Shown: positions 24,071-32,515, counted from the first letter of the stretch. The stretch is 40,971 nt of DNA from CAYWXV01 sp964462535 (GCA_964462535.1 CAYWXV010000025.1:1-40971); one strand, 5' to 3'. The notes: a model not told the origin generated them from the letters alone. Made by a program: numbers and translations.

Positions 24071-25978
24071 ATGCTTCCTCTGTCATCCATATCGGGTTAT
24101 GCTCTTGCGAAGCGTGCGCTGCTTGCGTTGCTGGTGGATCCCCATTTGAAAGGAATCATCATCAGCGGCCGCTCCGGTTCAGGAAAGTCGGTCCTTGCAG
24201 GCAGCTTCGCGCGCTTTGCCCGGCGGTACATAGATCCCGAGTGTCGTGTCGTTCCGATACCGGCGGGTGTCGACATCGGAAGACTCGTTGGCGAGGTCGA
24301 TCTGGAGCGAACGTTGGGTACGGGAAAACCGGTATACCAGCGGGGACTGCTTGCACTAGCTCATCGGGGCACCGTTGTGGCCAACGATCTCAACCTCTTT
24401 GACAGGACGGCTCTGTTCGAGATTGGAATCGCTCTTGACCGAGGTGAGGTCTCCTGCGAGCGCGAGGGGATGAGTCGTGTAGAACCCTCGCTCTTCACGT
24501 TGGTCGGGACAGCCAATGACGTTGAAGGGACACTCCCCACTGGATTTGTCGATCGCGTTGCCTTCCAGGTTGGAGAGTACCAGCAGCACTCGGTCGATCG
24601 TGGTCTACGGATGATTCAACGAGTGGAATCGTGGAGAAACGATCCCGAGGCGTTCGAGACCGCATGGCGTGAGAAGGAGGAGCGGATGGCTGAAGTGGTC
24701 CTGGGAGGACGGATGATACTCAGCACCGTGCGCGTTGGGGACCTTCAACTTCAGACGCTTGCCGATGCCGCTGCGATGCTTGGTGTGACTGGAAGCCGAG
24801 GAGACATCTTTGCTGCTCGTGGGGCGCGTGCTCACGCCGCGCTGCGCGGCAGTCGCGTAATCGAGGACGTCGACGTCAACTTCGCTATCGCCACGATTCT
24901 GGCTCCACGGAGCAACAACGTTCCACCGAATGAACCCTCGATGTCCGAGTTCGAGGGAGTGTCATCGACGTCTCCTGATCGGGAGTCCGAACCGGACGTC
25001 AAGGCGTCTTCTCCCCCCGACCCGGAATCGGGTCAGGTCACCGACGATGTACAGGAGGCGCAGTCTTCGAGCCCATTGGGGGAACGTGGCAACACGCGAT
25101 CCGAGGGTGATGACGAACGCCACTTCGATCCCCTCGACTTTGACGGAGAGCTCCCCGATATAGAGCATATCATTGCGACGCGGATTGGCCGCACGGAAGG
25201 ACGCAGCGGTAGCAGGTACGGGTGGAGGCGCGGGCGACTGACGGGCTCCGCATTGAAGGAACGGCGCGTCGGATCGATATCGGTCACGGCGACCTTGCGG
25301 GCTGCAGCACCACATCAGCTCCGGAGGCGCGGGGAGGATTCCCGTCGCGTGGTTGTGCGTCGTGACGATCTTCGACTGAAGCGGTTCAGTCAGAAAACGG
25401 GGACGCTCTACGTCTTTTGCGTTGACGCATCAGGGTCAATGGCTGCAAACCGCATGCGCGAGGCGAAGGGGGCAGCTGCCAGGCTTCTGCAGGACGCGTA
25501 TGTGCAACGTGATCGCGTAGCCCTTATCGTGTTCAAAGGAGCAAGCGCGCAGCTCGTGCTCCCCCCTACCCCGTCGATAGAACGGGCAAAGCGCTCGCTC
25601 GACGTCCTTCCGACCGGGGGGGGAACACCACTTGCATCCGCATTAGTCACGGCGTTTGGAGTCATCGAGGCTGAGCGGCGCCGCGGGCATGATCGAGCCC
25701 TCGTTGTAATCCTGACGGATGGCCGCGCGAATGTGCCAATGAATGAGAGTTCCGCTGGTATGATCATGGAGGTGCGCCGGCGGCACGTGCGGAGCGAACT
25801 GGAGAGAGTCACGGCCCTTTTTCGGCTCGGAGGGATAGGAACACTGGTTGTTGATACGAAACAGTCGTCGACGGGCGATACCGACGCCTCGCGCCTTGCG
25901 ACCATGCTCGGAGGGCGGCACTATCATCTGCCACACGTCAACGCAGACGAGATCGCGCGTGTAGCGCGCGAGGCCTGA
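24071..25978 (+). CDS. bchD: Magnesium-chelatase-type subunit D (AAA+ plus VWA domain)
   Basis: 635 aa with three parts. Residues 1-280 form a AAA+ module with an intact-looking Walker A, GRSGSGKS (33-40), although Walker B is changed (TVVANDLNLF). About 285-435 is a Ser/Pro/Asp/Glu-rich linker that joins the halves. About 445-635 is a von Willebrand A domain with the MIDAS motif DASGSM (Asp452), GGGTPLASAL and VILTDGRANV. D subunits act as a platform between the I ring and the chelatase H or N subunit. Here no chelating subunit is nearby. 21 bp after bchI, clearly one operon. Confidence 0.92.
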   Translation: MLPLSSISGYALAKRALLALLVDPHLKGIIISGRSGSGKSVLAGSFARFARRYIDPECRVVPIPAGVDIGRLVGEVDLERTLGTGKPVYQRGLLALAHRGTVVANDLNLFDRTALFEIGIALDRGEVSCEREGMSRVEPSLFTLVGTANDVEGTLPTGFVDRVAFQVGEYQQHSVDRGLRMIQRVESWRNDPEAFETAWREKEERMAEVVLGGRMILSTVRVGDLQLQTLADAAAMLGVTGSRGDIFAARGARAHAALRGSRVIEDVDVNFAIATILAPRSNNVPPNEPSMSEFEGVSSTSPDRESEPDVKASSPPDPESGQVTDDVQEAQSSSPLGERGNTRSEGDDERHFDPLDFDGELPDIEHIIATRIGRTEGRSGSRYGWRRGRLTGSALKERRVGSISVTATLRAAAPHQLRRRGEDSRRVVVRRDDLRLKRFSQKTGTLYVFCVDASGSMAANRMREAKGAAARLLQDAYVQRDRVALIVFKGASAQLVLPPTPSIERAKRSLDVLPTGGGTPLASALVTAFGVIEAERRRGHDRALVVILTDGRANVPMNESSAGMIMEVRRRHVRSELERVTALFRLGGIGTLVVDTKQSSTGDTDASRLATMLGGRHYHLPHVNADEIARVAREA

Positions 25979-25980
25979 CG

Positions 25981-26009
25981 AAGTCGATGCGAGCCGATCT
26001 ATGCGACTT
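25981..26009 (+). other. Stem-loop just after bchD
   Basis: AAGTCGAT (25981-25988) can pair with ATGCGACTT (26001-26009) with one bulged base. It starts 3 bases after the bchD stop. There is no U-tract, so it may only protect the 3' end or help termination. Confidence 0.35.
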
Positions 26010-26072
26010 CCACGGCCACATCATCTTCTGACAATAGTCACGCGTCACGGGCGTCTTAGACGTTTCCAGGTG

Positions 26073-26125
26073 TAAAAAAAACGTCATTCTGCTATTGCGT
26101 TCAGGACCTTTTGGGGTTATGTTTG
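26073..26125 (+). promoter_or_regulatory. Strong Bacteroidota-type promoter candidate for an RNA gene
   Basis: An A8 run at 26073-26080 (UP-element-like), then ATTG at 26094-26097, a 20-base spacer and TATGTTTG at 26118-26125. This fits the Bacteroidota consensus of a TTTG-like -33 box, 17-23 bp, and TAnnTTTG. Transcription would begin near 26130, at the foot of a hairpin. No convincing reading frame follows. Confidence 0.6.
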
Positions 26126-26129
26126 CAGT

Positions 26130-26392
26130 GCGTTGCGTGAGCGCAACGATAGTACCTCGCAACCGAGAGTTGACAAGTTCGCCTATCGAAACTGTATACC
26201 TCTTTGCATTGCTTTTGCGCATGTAGGTAGAGGTGGAGAAAACCTCTCTATGATGGTTCTGTGCTTATGGGGACAGTGCAGGATTGTCAGGACTTCTCTC
26301 TCATTTATACTCCTTTCGTTGTGGTGGTGAAACAAACGAGGTAGGGGAATGCCCCTTGATGTGTGGTGACATCAAGGGGCATCTCAATTTTT
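26130..26392 (+). ncRNA. Candidate structured small RNA of about 260 nt
   Basis: The gene-free stretch 25979-26436 is richer in A/T than its neighbours. Downstream of the promoter it holds a 7-bp hairpin CGTTGCG/CGCAACG with TGAG loop (26131-26148), a 4-bp CTCG/CGAG hairpin (26156-26167), AGAGGT/ACCTCT with a 7-base loop (26229-26247), a TCGTT/AACGA hairpin (26316-26339) and then a perfect 14-bp terminator. I see none of the landmarks of tRNA, tmRNA, RNase P or SRP RNA; 6S RNA cannot be excluded by eye, though the length is above usual. A 65-codon frame at 26133-26330 has an unconvincing protein. The 5' end and function are inferred. Confidence 0.5.
26349..26392 (+). terminator. Intrinsic terminator of the candidate RNA
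   Basis: A perfect 14-bp stem, ATGCCCCTTGATGT (26349-26362) with ACATCAAGGGGCAT (26369-26382), a 6-base loop, then CTCAATTTTT. The U-run exists only on the plus strand. It ends 44 bp before the nth ATG, so it stops something made upstream, not nth. Confidence 0.92.
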
Positions 26393-26436
26393 AGTCCGAT
26401 CTGGAGCGTTCGTAAGGGAGCTTGGATGATGCGAAC

Positions 26437-27156
26437 ATGAAGGAGATTGCACGTCGGTTGCGCTCGTTCGTTGGTCGAAAGGCCCCATTAGGTGAGAAGA
26501 CCGACATTGTAGAGACCCTCGTCGCCACCATTCTGTCACAAAACACCTCCGACGTCAACAGTGAGCGCGCGTACGCCCGCCTACGCCTTACGTATTCGAC
26601 ATGGAAAGACGTAGCCACGTCCGACCGACGCGATCTTGCCAGGACAATCCGAGAAGCGGGCCTGGCGGATCAGAAGGCACGTGCGATCCACGAGGCGCTG
26701 ACGTCTCTCCTCTCCCCGACGAGTCTGTTCTCGAAACAGTCCTTGGCACGTCACACCGACGACGAACTGTTGGATAGCCTGACAGAAATTCCAGGTGTGG
26801 GTCTGAAGACCGCCGCGTGCGTCCTGATGTTTTCGCTCCATCGCGATGTGTGCGCGGTTGACACACATATTCACCGCGTAGTCAATCGACTGGGAGTCGT
26901 TCAAACGTCAACCCCCGACAAAACATTTCACGCATTGCGTCCGCTGATCCCCAAGGGAAAGGCCCGCCGCCTGCATGTAGACCTCATACTCTTTGGACGG
27001 AGCGTGTGCAAAGCAAGACTGCCCCATTGTCACGAATGTCCACTCGAGGATCTCTGCTCATGGCCAGAAAAAGAGGAGCATGTCCGTGCAGCCCGAACCG
27101 GACCACGCGCGGTCAGCGGAGACCTCCTCCTGACCGATGTTATTCGCCGTCACTAG
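26437..27156 (+). CDS. nth: Endonuclease III, DNA glycosylase/AP lyase
   Basis: 239 aa. It removes oxidised pyrimidines and cuts at AP sites in base excision repair. The helix-hairpin-helix is EIPGVGLKTAACVL with catalytic Lys124; the catalytic Asp142 lies in VDTHIHRVVN. The [4Fe-4S] ligands Cys191, Cys198, Cys201 and Cys207 keep the classic C-X6-C-X2-C-X5-C spacing. The N-terminal PLGEKTDIVETLVATILSQN is typical. The ATG at 26437 is preferred; an in-frame TTG at 26422 would add five residues. bshC follows 13 bp after the stop. Confidence 0.95.
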   Translation: MKEIARRLRSFVGRKAPLGEKTDIVETLVATILSQNTSDVNSERAYARLRLTYSTWKDVATSDRRDLARTIREAGLADQKARAIHEALTSLLSPTSLFSKQSLARHTDDELLDSLTEIPGVGLKTAACVLMFSLHRDVCAVDTHIHRVVNRLGVVQTSTPDKTFHALRPLIPKGKARRLHVDLILFGRSVCKARLPHCHECPLEDLCSWPEKEEHVRAARTGPRAVSGDLLLTDVIRRH

Positions 27157-27169
27157 ACATCACAACAAC

Positions 27170-28723
27170 ATGACCGCATCCGCCCGGCGGAATCGCTTGA
27201 TTGAGAACCCGATTGAGGCGCTCGACCACATTCGCCCTCTAGATCGATTCACCGAAAGACATAGGAGTGAACTGGTTGCCGCGATCCAACGAGATCTGGA
27301 GAGGTGGAACGCACCATCGAGCGCGCGGCGTTCGGCGGATCGGCTTGGGGCGCTAAACGGATGGGCAGTCGTGACCGGGCAGCAGGCCGGGATCGCAGCC
27401 GGCCCCCTCTTCACGCTGTACAAAGGTCTCGGTGTAATCGACGCGGCCAAGGAGATGCAGACGACGCGCGGCGATTCTCCTGTCGTCCCGGTCTTCTGGA
27501 TAGAGTCGGACGACCACGATTTCGAAGAGGCTCGCGCAGTTGGCATCATCGATCGCAACGGAGATTATCAGGTTCTCAGATATGACGACAATGACGATCA
27601 TCGCCGACACGTCGGCGACCGCGTCGTCAGTATCGACGGCATCGGCCGCCTGGCGGATGAGCTTCGGTCGCATCTCCCCGAATCAGATTTCACCAACGGC
27701 GCTATCGAGCTTCTGACCGATTCCTATCGCGATGGTGAGACGCTGGCCGACGGCTTTGCGCGGTTTCTGTACGCACTGCTTGGAGAGACTGAGCTTGTGG
27801 TGGTTTCGGCGCGGAACCCTGTATTGAAGCGCCTTTCGGCCGACGTGTTGGAAGCAGAGGGAGTCGATCCCCTCCCTATGTACGATGCGTTGAAGAGCGC
27901 GACCGAGGATCGAAAACGGGAAGGGCATCAAACGCCCATCGATCCAAAGGAAGGAGGACTCTTCATTACGGTGGATGGCGAACGCCGTTCGCTGGATGTG
28001 GATGGCGGCGCTTACGTGATTCGTGGAACGGATCAACGTCTGACGCGCGCCGAGGTCGCTTCAATTGCTCGCGAGACGCCTGAGCTCCTCTCCCCCAACG
28101 TCGCCCTCCGACCGGTGATACAGGACGCCGCCATTCCCACAGTTCTGTATGTAGCCGGCCCCACGGAGTATGCCTACCATGGTCAGTTGTCCGGCGTCTA
28201 CAGTCGCTTCAAGGTGGAGCAACCGGCGGTCGCTCCCAGGCCATCAGCTCTCCTGCTGGAACCAAAGGTCGTCCGCGCATTGGAGAGCGGTCCCCTGACA
28301 CTGGACGAACTGTTGCAGCACAATCTTGACATCTCCGCGCGGCTGATAGATGCCGAGAGCGATCACGCGATCGACAACGCAAAGTCGCTCGCATTGGCGA
28401 GGCTCGAGGAGGCATGGCACGTTTTCGATCAGATCGTCGTGGCGATTGACGGAACGCTTGAGAAGTCCACAGGCGCGGGCATAGCGTCCGGCGCGAAGGA
28501 TATGGAGAACCTGGCGCGCAAACTGCGCAGCGCGTTGAAGCGTCGAGAGGAGACTACGATTCGACGTATGGAGGGGGCGCGTATGCTCGTCCTACCAGGA
28601 GGCAACCCGCAAGAGCGAGCATTGAACGTCATTGGCTTCATCGCCCGCTACGGACTGGACGCCATTCGGCACGTTCTCTCACGAGTTCACGCCGGGTCAA
28701 ACGTCCTCGAGCTCAGGCCCTGA
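27170..28723 (+). CDS. bshC: Bacillithiol synthase, cysteine-adding enzyme BshC
   Basis: 517 aa. It joins cysteine to glucosaminyl-malate, the last step of bacillithiol synthesis, and so points to bacillithiol as the cell's low-molecular thiol. Family landmarks are VVTGQQAGIAAGPLFTLYKG, VPVFWIESDDHDFEEAR, LSPNVALRPVIQDAAIPT, YVAGPTEYAYHGQL, PRPSALLLEPKV and the C-terminal LPGGNPQERALN; helical coiled-coil-like sequence lies at about 395-480. The ATG at 27170 avoids overlap with nth; one at 27137 is possible. BshA and BshB are not in the window. Converges on the DUF1460 gene 11 bp away. Confidence 0.96.
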   Translation: MTASARRNRLIENPIEALDHIRPLDRFTERHRSELVAAIQRDLERWNAPSSARRSADRLGALNGWAVVTGQQAGIAAGPLFTLYKGLGVIDAAKEMQTTRGDSPVVPVFWIESDDHDFEEARAVGIIDRNGDYQVLRYDDNDDHRRHVGDRVVSIDGIGRLADELRSHLPESDFTNGAIELLTDSYRDGETLADGFARFLYALLGETELVVVSARNPVLKRLSADVLEAEGVDPLPMYDALKSATEDRKREGHQTPIDPKEGGLFITVDGERRSLDVDGGAYVIRGTDQRLTRAEVASIARETPELLSPNVALRPVIQDAAIPTVLYVAGPTEYAYHGQLSGVYSRFKVEQPAVAPRPSALLLEPKVVRALESGPLTLDELLQHNLDISARLIDAESDHAIDNAKSLALARLEEAWHVFDQIVVAIDGTLEKSTGAGIASGAKDMENLARKLRSALKRREETTIRRMEGARMLVLPGGNPQERALNVIGFIARYGLDAIRHVLSRVHAGSNVLELRP

Positions 28724-28734
28724 AGACAACGGGG

Positions 28735-29661
28735 TCAATCCAGCGGACGAACGATCATGACACCGGTGTGCTTGGAGACACTCGCTACGTACGCGCTCAA
28801 TCGCTCATCGAGCGTTACCTCCTTCTTCGTCAGGGAGGCGTGAAGAAATCGAAGGAGCCCCTTATCATCGCGATAACAGAGTCCGGTGTGCGAGATGTCG
28901 ATCCCCTCGATCGTCGTCGTCACTCCGACAATGTCTCCCGTCTTGAGGAGTCGTTCGATTGCGGCGATCTTCTCCTTGGGAACATACTTCATCGACCTCC
29001 CATTGATCTCGTTCTCAATGCCAGCAATCTTCGACACCATTGCAGGGTTGGCCTTCAACTGTCTGTAGCTGGCCGGGTGGGTGCTCATGAATCCAACTTT
29101 GCGGGTGTATGGGACAGCACCCGGCAGGTCGGGCGTCACGTCTCGAACCACCCCCTTCACAACGTTGTCATGGAACCAGTCGGTCGTGTAGTGAAGCCGT
29201 GAGACGTAGTCGGAAAGCCTCCCTCCTCTATACCTCGTAAACGTTACTTCTGCGAGCAGATCGGCAGGGCTGTCCTTCCCCTTCCTGACCATTCTGGCAA
29301 ATCCCAGCGCGTTCTCGAAGAGCGTTACGCAATCGAGCCCCAGGAGATTGATAGCGCAGACCTCACGATCATCGTACAGTTCAAGCGTTGCGCCGACGTA
29401 GGGTGTGCCACGCAGTTCCATCGCCACCCGTCCCATAATCTCACCTACACCCAGAGCCTTCCAGTCCTCCCGCCGTGCCTTCTCAACGAGTCGGTTGAAG
29501 ACCTCGTCACCCTCGAAGCTGCGGGGATCGACGCCATCCGGATCGTCTCCTCGACGATACCCAGGAGCGTGGGAGTTACCAGGCAAACCTGGTATCGAGG
29601 GAACCAGCAGGACACCGAGTCCCATGGTCGTGATGCGATTGAGAAAACGTCTGCGATTCAT
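28735..29661 (-). CDS. DUF1460 family exported protein, predicted NlpC/P60-like amidase
   Basis: 308 aa. The N-terminus MNRRRFLNRITTMGLGVLLV has a twin-arginine-like motif and a hydrophobic core, so export is likely. The family signature is RGTPYVGATLE, then NLLGLDCVTLFENALGFAR with the presumed nucleophile Cys111, and GDIVGVTTTIEGIDISHTG with His258. DUF1460 proteins have a papain-like NlpC/P60-type fold and some cleave N-acetylmuramoyl-L-alanine or related wall bonds. A role in peptidoglycan turnover is therefore likely but the substrate is not shown. Upstream of it on the same strand lies a lipoprotein gene 49 bp away. Confidence 0.88.
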   Translation of the reverse strand: MNRRRFLNRITTMGLGVLLVPSIPGLPGNSHAPGYRRGDDPDGVDPRSFEGDEVFNRLVEKARREDWKALGVGEIMGRVAMELRGTPYVGATLELYDDREVCAINLLGLDCVTLFENALGFARMVRKGKDSPADLLAEVTFTRYRGGRLSDYVSRLHYTTDWFHDNVVKGVVRDVTPDLPGAVPYTRKVGFMSTHPASYRQLKANPAMVSKIAGIENEINGRSMKYVPKEKIAAIERLLKTGDIVGVTTTIEGIDISHTGLCYRDDKGLLRFLHASLTKKEVTLDERLSAYVASVSKHTGVMIVRPLD

Positions 29662-29710
29662 TGTGTCTGGAGATGAAGCAAAGGCATGGATGGGGAGAAT
29701 CCGGTTGGGA

Positions 29711-30517
29711 TCATTCGACGTTTAGCGAGATGACGTTGCTGAACGCAACCTGTTGTGCCTCGTCAAGCAGTTCCTTCGGTTGATCGTCAACGGCAATTCG
29801 TATCGACACGCTGTCCGCTGCTCGGTTGACCGTCCGTTCGAGTATGGGATATGCCTCGTAGAAATCGAGCCGTGAATAGCCTACGTCGAAACGGAGTCGA
29901 AACGTGTCACGGAGATCCGGATCACGCCTGTACGGAAGCGCGCCCAGAGGCTTGGAGCGATTGACAAAGAAATCGGTGTTCGTAGACTCGTGCGCCAGGT
30001 ACTCGTCGTTAGCTGGAATGGTCTGCGAGCAGAGCCACTTTCTCGGGACGATACCGATCAGACGAACTTCCCTCCCGCGGGGGAGGCGATAGAACTGAAG
30101 GCGGGGAATCTCGCGATCGACGATATCCCCATACTGGAGCTGACGAGCGATGCGGACGTTATCGGGTCCGACCCATCCGCCTCGAAAGGGATAGAGCAGG
30201 AGCGTGTCTCCTTGCAGTTCGTACGAGATCGGGATAAAGACATCGTGATCGCCGTTGTTGGCAATGGCAACCCGGACCTCCAGATCGCTGTCGCACTTGA
30301 CGCTCGACGACACCGGCTCCAGCCGCACCACCACACCATCTCCCTGCAGACCGCTTGACTTGACCTTTGGAAAGTCCCACGTCGCATACCGGATCGTTCT
30401 GCAGCAGAGGTAGTGGCTCTTGGTTGTGATTGTGTAATTGAGTCCATTCTGCGTCGTGGCACACGATGCCATAAGAATTGGAAGGGCAGCAAGCAGCAGG
30501 TGACGGCACATTGGCAT
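29711..30517 (-). CDS. Lipoprotein of unknown function
   Basis: 268 aa from the ATG at 30517 (ATG 30511 or GTG 30526 are alternatives). A short signal ends in the lipobox LMASC, so Cys is the lipid anchor. The mature part looks all-beta: VVVRLEPVSSSVKCDSDLEV, VRVAIANNGDHDVFIPISYE and SRLDFYEAYPILERTVNRAA. One stretch (IANNGDHDVFIP) recalls intracellular proteinase inhibitor or BsuPI-like beta sandwiches, but I cannot assign a family. Its start lies in the U-tract of the preceding gene's terminator, which is unusual. Confidence 0.78.
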   Translation of the reverse strand: MPMCRHLLLAALPILMASCATTQNGLNYTITTKSHYLCCRTIRYATWDFPKVKSSGLQGDGVVVRLEPVSSSVKCDSDLEVRVAIANNGDHDVFIPISYELQGDTLLLYPFRGGWVGPDNVRIARQLQYGDIVDREIPRLQFYRLPRGREVRLIGIVPRKWLCSQTIPANDEYLAHESTNTDFFVNRSKPLGALPYRRDPDLRDTFRLRFDVGYSRLDFYEAYPILERTVNRAADSVSIRIAVDDQPKELLDEAQQVAFSNVISLNVE

Positions 30518-30556
30518 AAAATACACGGGGCGGAGACTTTCGCAGTCTCCGCCCCG
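30517..30556 (-). terminator. Intrinsic terminator overlapping the next gene's start
   Basis: A perfect 13-bp stem, CGGGGCGGAGACT (30526-30538) with AGTCTCCGCCCCG (30544-30556), and a 5-base loop. On the minus strand the stem is followed by TGTATTTTATG, so the U-rich tail contains the ATG (30517) of the next lipoprotein. It lies 37 bp past the stop of the FN3 lipoprotein gene. Confidence 0.8.
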
Positions 30557-30593
30557 GAAAGCGTCAATTACGACGCATCACATTAGTCGGGTC

Positions 30594-31577
30594 TTAGCGC
30601 CCCGGCAGACGCATGGCGCGGACACCAGCGGCTGCAGGAACACCAGCCTTGGCATACGGCAGGTTCGGCGTGTTCTGATAGGAGACTTCCACCTCGATGT
30701 AACGATCGGGGTACGTTCCCTGCACGATCTTGCCGCCGGTCGCCTTGACGAAGACGCGAGCATAGTGGTAGTTACCTGCAAGGCCGGTGCGCACGAAGAA
30801 GCCGCGCGATGCATTGAGGTTGTTACCGGTGAGCGTGTATGCGGCCGTGTTCGTCGTCGACGAGCTGGTGATTACCGCATCGATCGGCGACGCCGAGTAC
30901 CACGTATCGAGCGACGAGACGACGAAGTCCGTCGGCGAAATGTAGGTGCTGGAGTCGACCTTGGCCGGGTTGAAGTTGCCGGAAGCGGCGTACTCCGGGA
31001 AGGCGTAGGCCGGTCCAATCAACAGCGTGTTCGTGTTGTTGGACGTCGAATCAAGGACAAAAATGGCGAGCTGCGCCTTGCCCGGCTTCGACACGGCAAG
31101 CGAGACCGGCTGCGGTCCACCCGTTTCGGCATCAATCGAGAAACCGCTCGGGCTCGCCGACTTCTTCTCGTAGAGCTTCAGGGTGGTCGAGTTGAAACGT
31201 GCTGCCGGCGCCCACTTGACGCTGATCGAGGTCGATGCGCTGCCACTACGGACGGCAACGATAGTGAATGTGTATTCCGATGCCGTCAGCCCGTTGAACG
31301 TCGCACTGGTGCCAGAGAGGTTCTCGATGGTCGCAGTGTCCGAGGCCGAGCCAGTAGCTGCACGGGTCACCTTGTAGGTGATGGTTCCAGTATCGGTCGA
31401 GGCGGTCCACTTCACGCTGACGGACGTAGCCGAAAGTGACACGGCCGTGGCGTTGGTCGGAGCAGTCGGGGCTGTTCCCGGATTGTTCGGACCGTCAGGG
31501 TTTTCATTACATCCAACGGCCACCAGGCCGAGCATCAGTACGGCGGTTCCGCTCGCCAGGAGATGCTTCATTTTCAT
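30594..31577 (-). CDS. Lipoprotein with a fibronectin type III domain
   Basis: 327 aa from the ATG at 31577, chosen for the GGAG 8-10 bases upstream. The signal ends in the lipobox LVAVGC at about residues 18-23. A Pro/Asn-rich spacer (NENPDGPNNPGTAPTAPTN) leads to one FN3 domain at about 40-120 (VSLSATSVSVKWTASTDTGT, LTASEYTFTIVAV). The rest (about 130-327) is Ser/Thr-rich, beta-like and of no family I know. Probably a surface or periplasmic lipoprotein with a binding role. The 31578-31824 stretch upstream holds no gene; it is this gene's leader and promoter space, with no box I can name. Confidence 0.82.
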   Translation of the reverse strand: MKMKHLLASGTAVLMLGLVAVGCNENPDGPNNPGTAPTAPTNATAVSLSATSVSVKWTASTDTGTITYKVTRAATGSASDTATIENLSGTSATFNGLTASEYTFTIVAVRSGSASTSISVKWAPAARFNSTTLKLYEKKSASPSGFSIDAETGGPQPVSLAVSKPGKAQLAIFVLDSTSNNTNTLLIGPAYAFPEYAASGNFNPAKVDSSTYISPTDFVVSSLDTWYSASPIDAVITSSSTTNTAAYTLTGNNLNASRGFFVRTGLAGNYHYARVFVKATGGKIVQGTYPDRYIEVEVSYQNTPNLPYAKAGVPAAAGVRAMRLPGR

Positions 31578-31824
31578 TGTGATGTTCTCCATCTTCACGT
31601 TGATATGACATGTCAGCGCCCACAAACGCCGACGATTTATGTATGTGCGTTGTCGATTCGTTTCGTGAATCCCTTAGTGTCGGGAAGTCGGCAGCGGTTT
31701 AGGAGGCGTTACAATTCACCTGCAAACGCGACCTACCAATGGCAACCCGGCGCAACGATGCAGCGGACGAGCTCCTGACTGGAGTGTAACGGCGGATATT
31801 GATGGTCTTGACGCAATAGGAAGG

Positions 31825-32397
31825 CTATTCCTGCTGATTACTGCGTGGATTCCAAGGGTGTTCGACTACTCCCGCCGCAGCGTTGACCGCGCGCGCAAGG
31901 ACGAAGAGAAAGTCACTAAGTCGATTCAGATACTGCTGCGGAAGGCGGCCAATCTCAGGTTCCTCGTGCGCCAGACGGACAACCACCCTCTCGGCACGCC
32001 TGCAGACCGTTCTAGCCAGGTGAAGGGTTGCGCCCGCGGGCGTCCCCCCGGGGAGGATGAAGTTCGAAAGGGGGGGTAGCGTCTCCTCCAGATGATCAAT
32101 CGATCGTTCTAGACACTCCACGTCCTCCTGTGTAACACGAGGAATCGTGAATGTCCGCTCCGCCCCCCTGGGTGTTGCGAGATCGGCTCCAAGAACGAAG
32201 AGTCCATCCTGCACCATACCCAGAAGTTCGTCGTGGGACGGAACGGTACCGTGAGCGCGCGCAACGCCAAGAAGGCTGTTCAGCTCATCTACGGTGCCGT
32301 AGCTCTCGATCCGTAACGAATCCTTTGCGACACGGTGCCCGCCAAACAGACCAGTTGTACCGTCGTCGCCGGTTTTCGTGTAGATGCGGAGCGTCAT
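31825..32397 (-). CDS. ATP:cob(I)alamin adenosyltransferase, PduO type
   Basis: 190 aa from the ATG at 32397. It transfers the adenosyl group of ATP to cob(I)alamin, making coenzyme B12. The N-terminus MTLRIYTKTGDDGTTGLFGG is the ATP-binding signature of the PduO/MMAB family; VDELNSLLGVA and the helical RTVCRRAERVVVRLA and LNRLSDFLFVLAR complete it. The much longer upstream reading (to 32646) has no conservation and overlaps the divergent phosphodiesterase gene. It shows that the cell uses adenosylcobalamin, made or salvaged. Confidence 0.95.
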   Translation of the reverse strand: MTLRIYTKTGDDGTTGLFGGHRVAKDSLRIESYGTVDELNSLLGVARAHGTVPSHDELLGMVQDGLFVLGADLATPRGAERTFTIPRVTQEDVECLERSIDHLEETLPPLSNFILPGGTPAGATLHLARTVCRRAERVVVRLAHEEPEIGRLPQQYLNRLSDFLFVLARAVNAAAGVVEHPWNPRSNQQE

Positions 32398-32485
32398 CGG
32401 AAGGAGTTTGGCAGATCGTCCCGAGGTTCCGCAGGCTCTTCCTATTTTCACCCTTTCACGCCTGCTCCCGGGTTCATGAGGCCGG

Positions 32486-32493
32486 CAAAGATA
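32486..32493 (-). promoter_or_regulatory. TATCTTTG -7 box upstream of the adenosyltransferase
   Basis: Read on the minus strand, TATCTTTG fits the Bacteroidota TAnnTTTG box and would start a transcript near 32479, about 80 bases before the adenosyltransferase ATG. A -33 TTTG at the right distance is not clear. I see no cobalamin riboswitch in so short a leader. Confidence 0.4.
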
Positions 32494-32515
32494 CAATCCT
32501 CCCGATACATTGCGT

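Noticed and set aside
26133..26330. 65-codon plus-strand frame inside the candidate RNA
   Set aside because: No plausible start context, odd Cys/Trp composition and no membrane or domain pattern; the hairpins and terminator explain the region better.
32397..32515. Cobalamin riboswitch before the adenosyltransferase
   Set aside because: The leader from the likely start is only about 80 nt and no B12-box-like sequence was seen.
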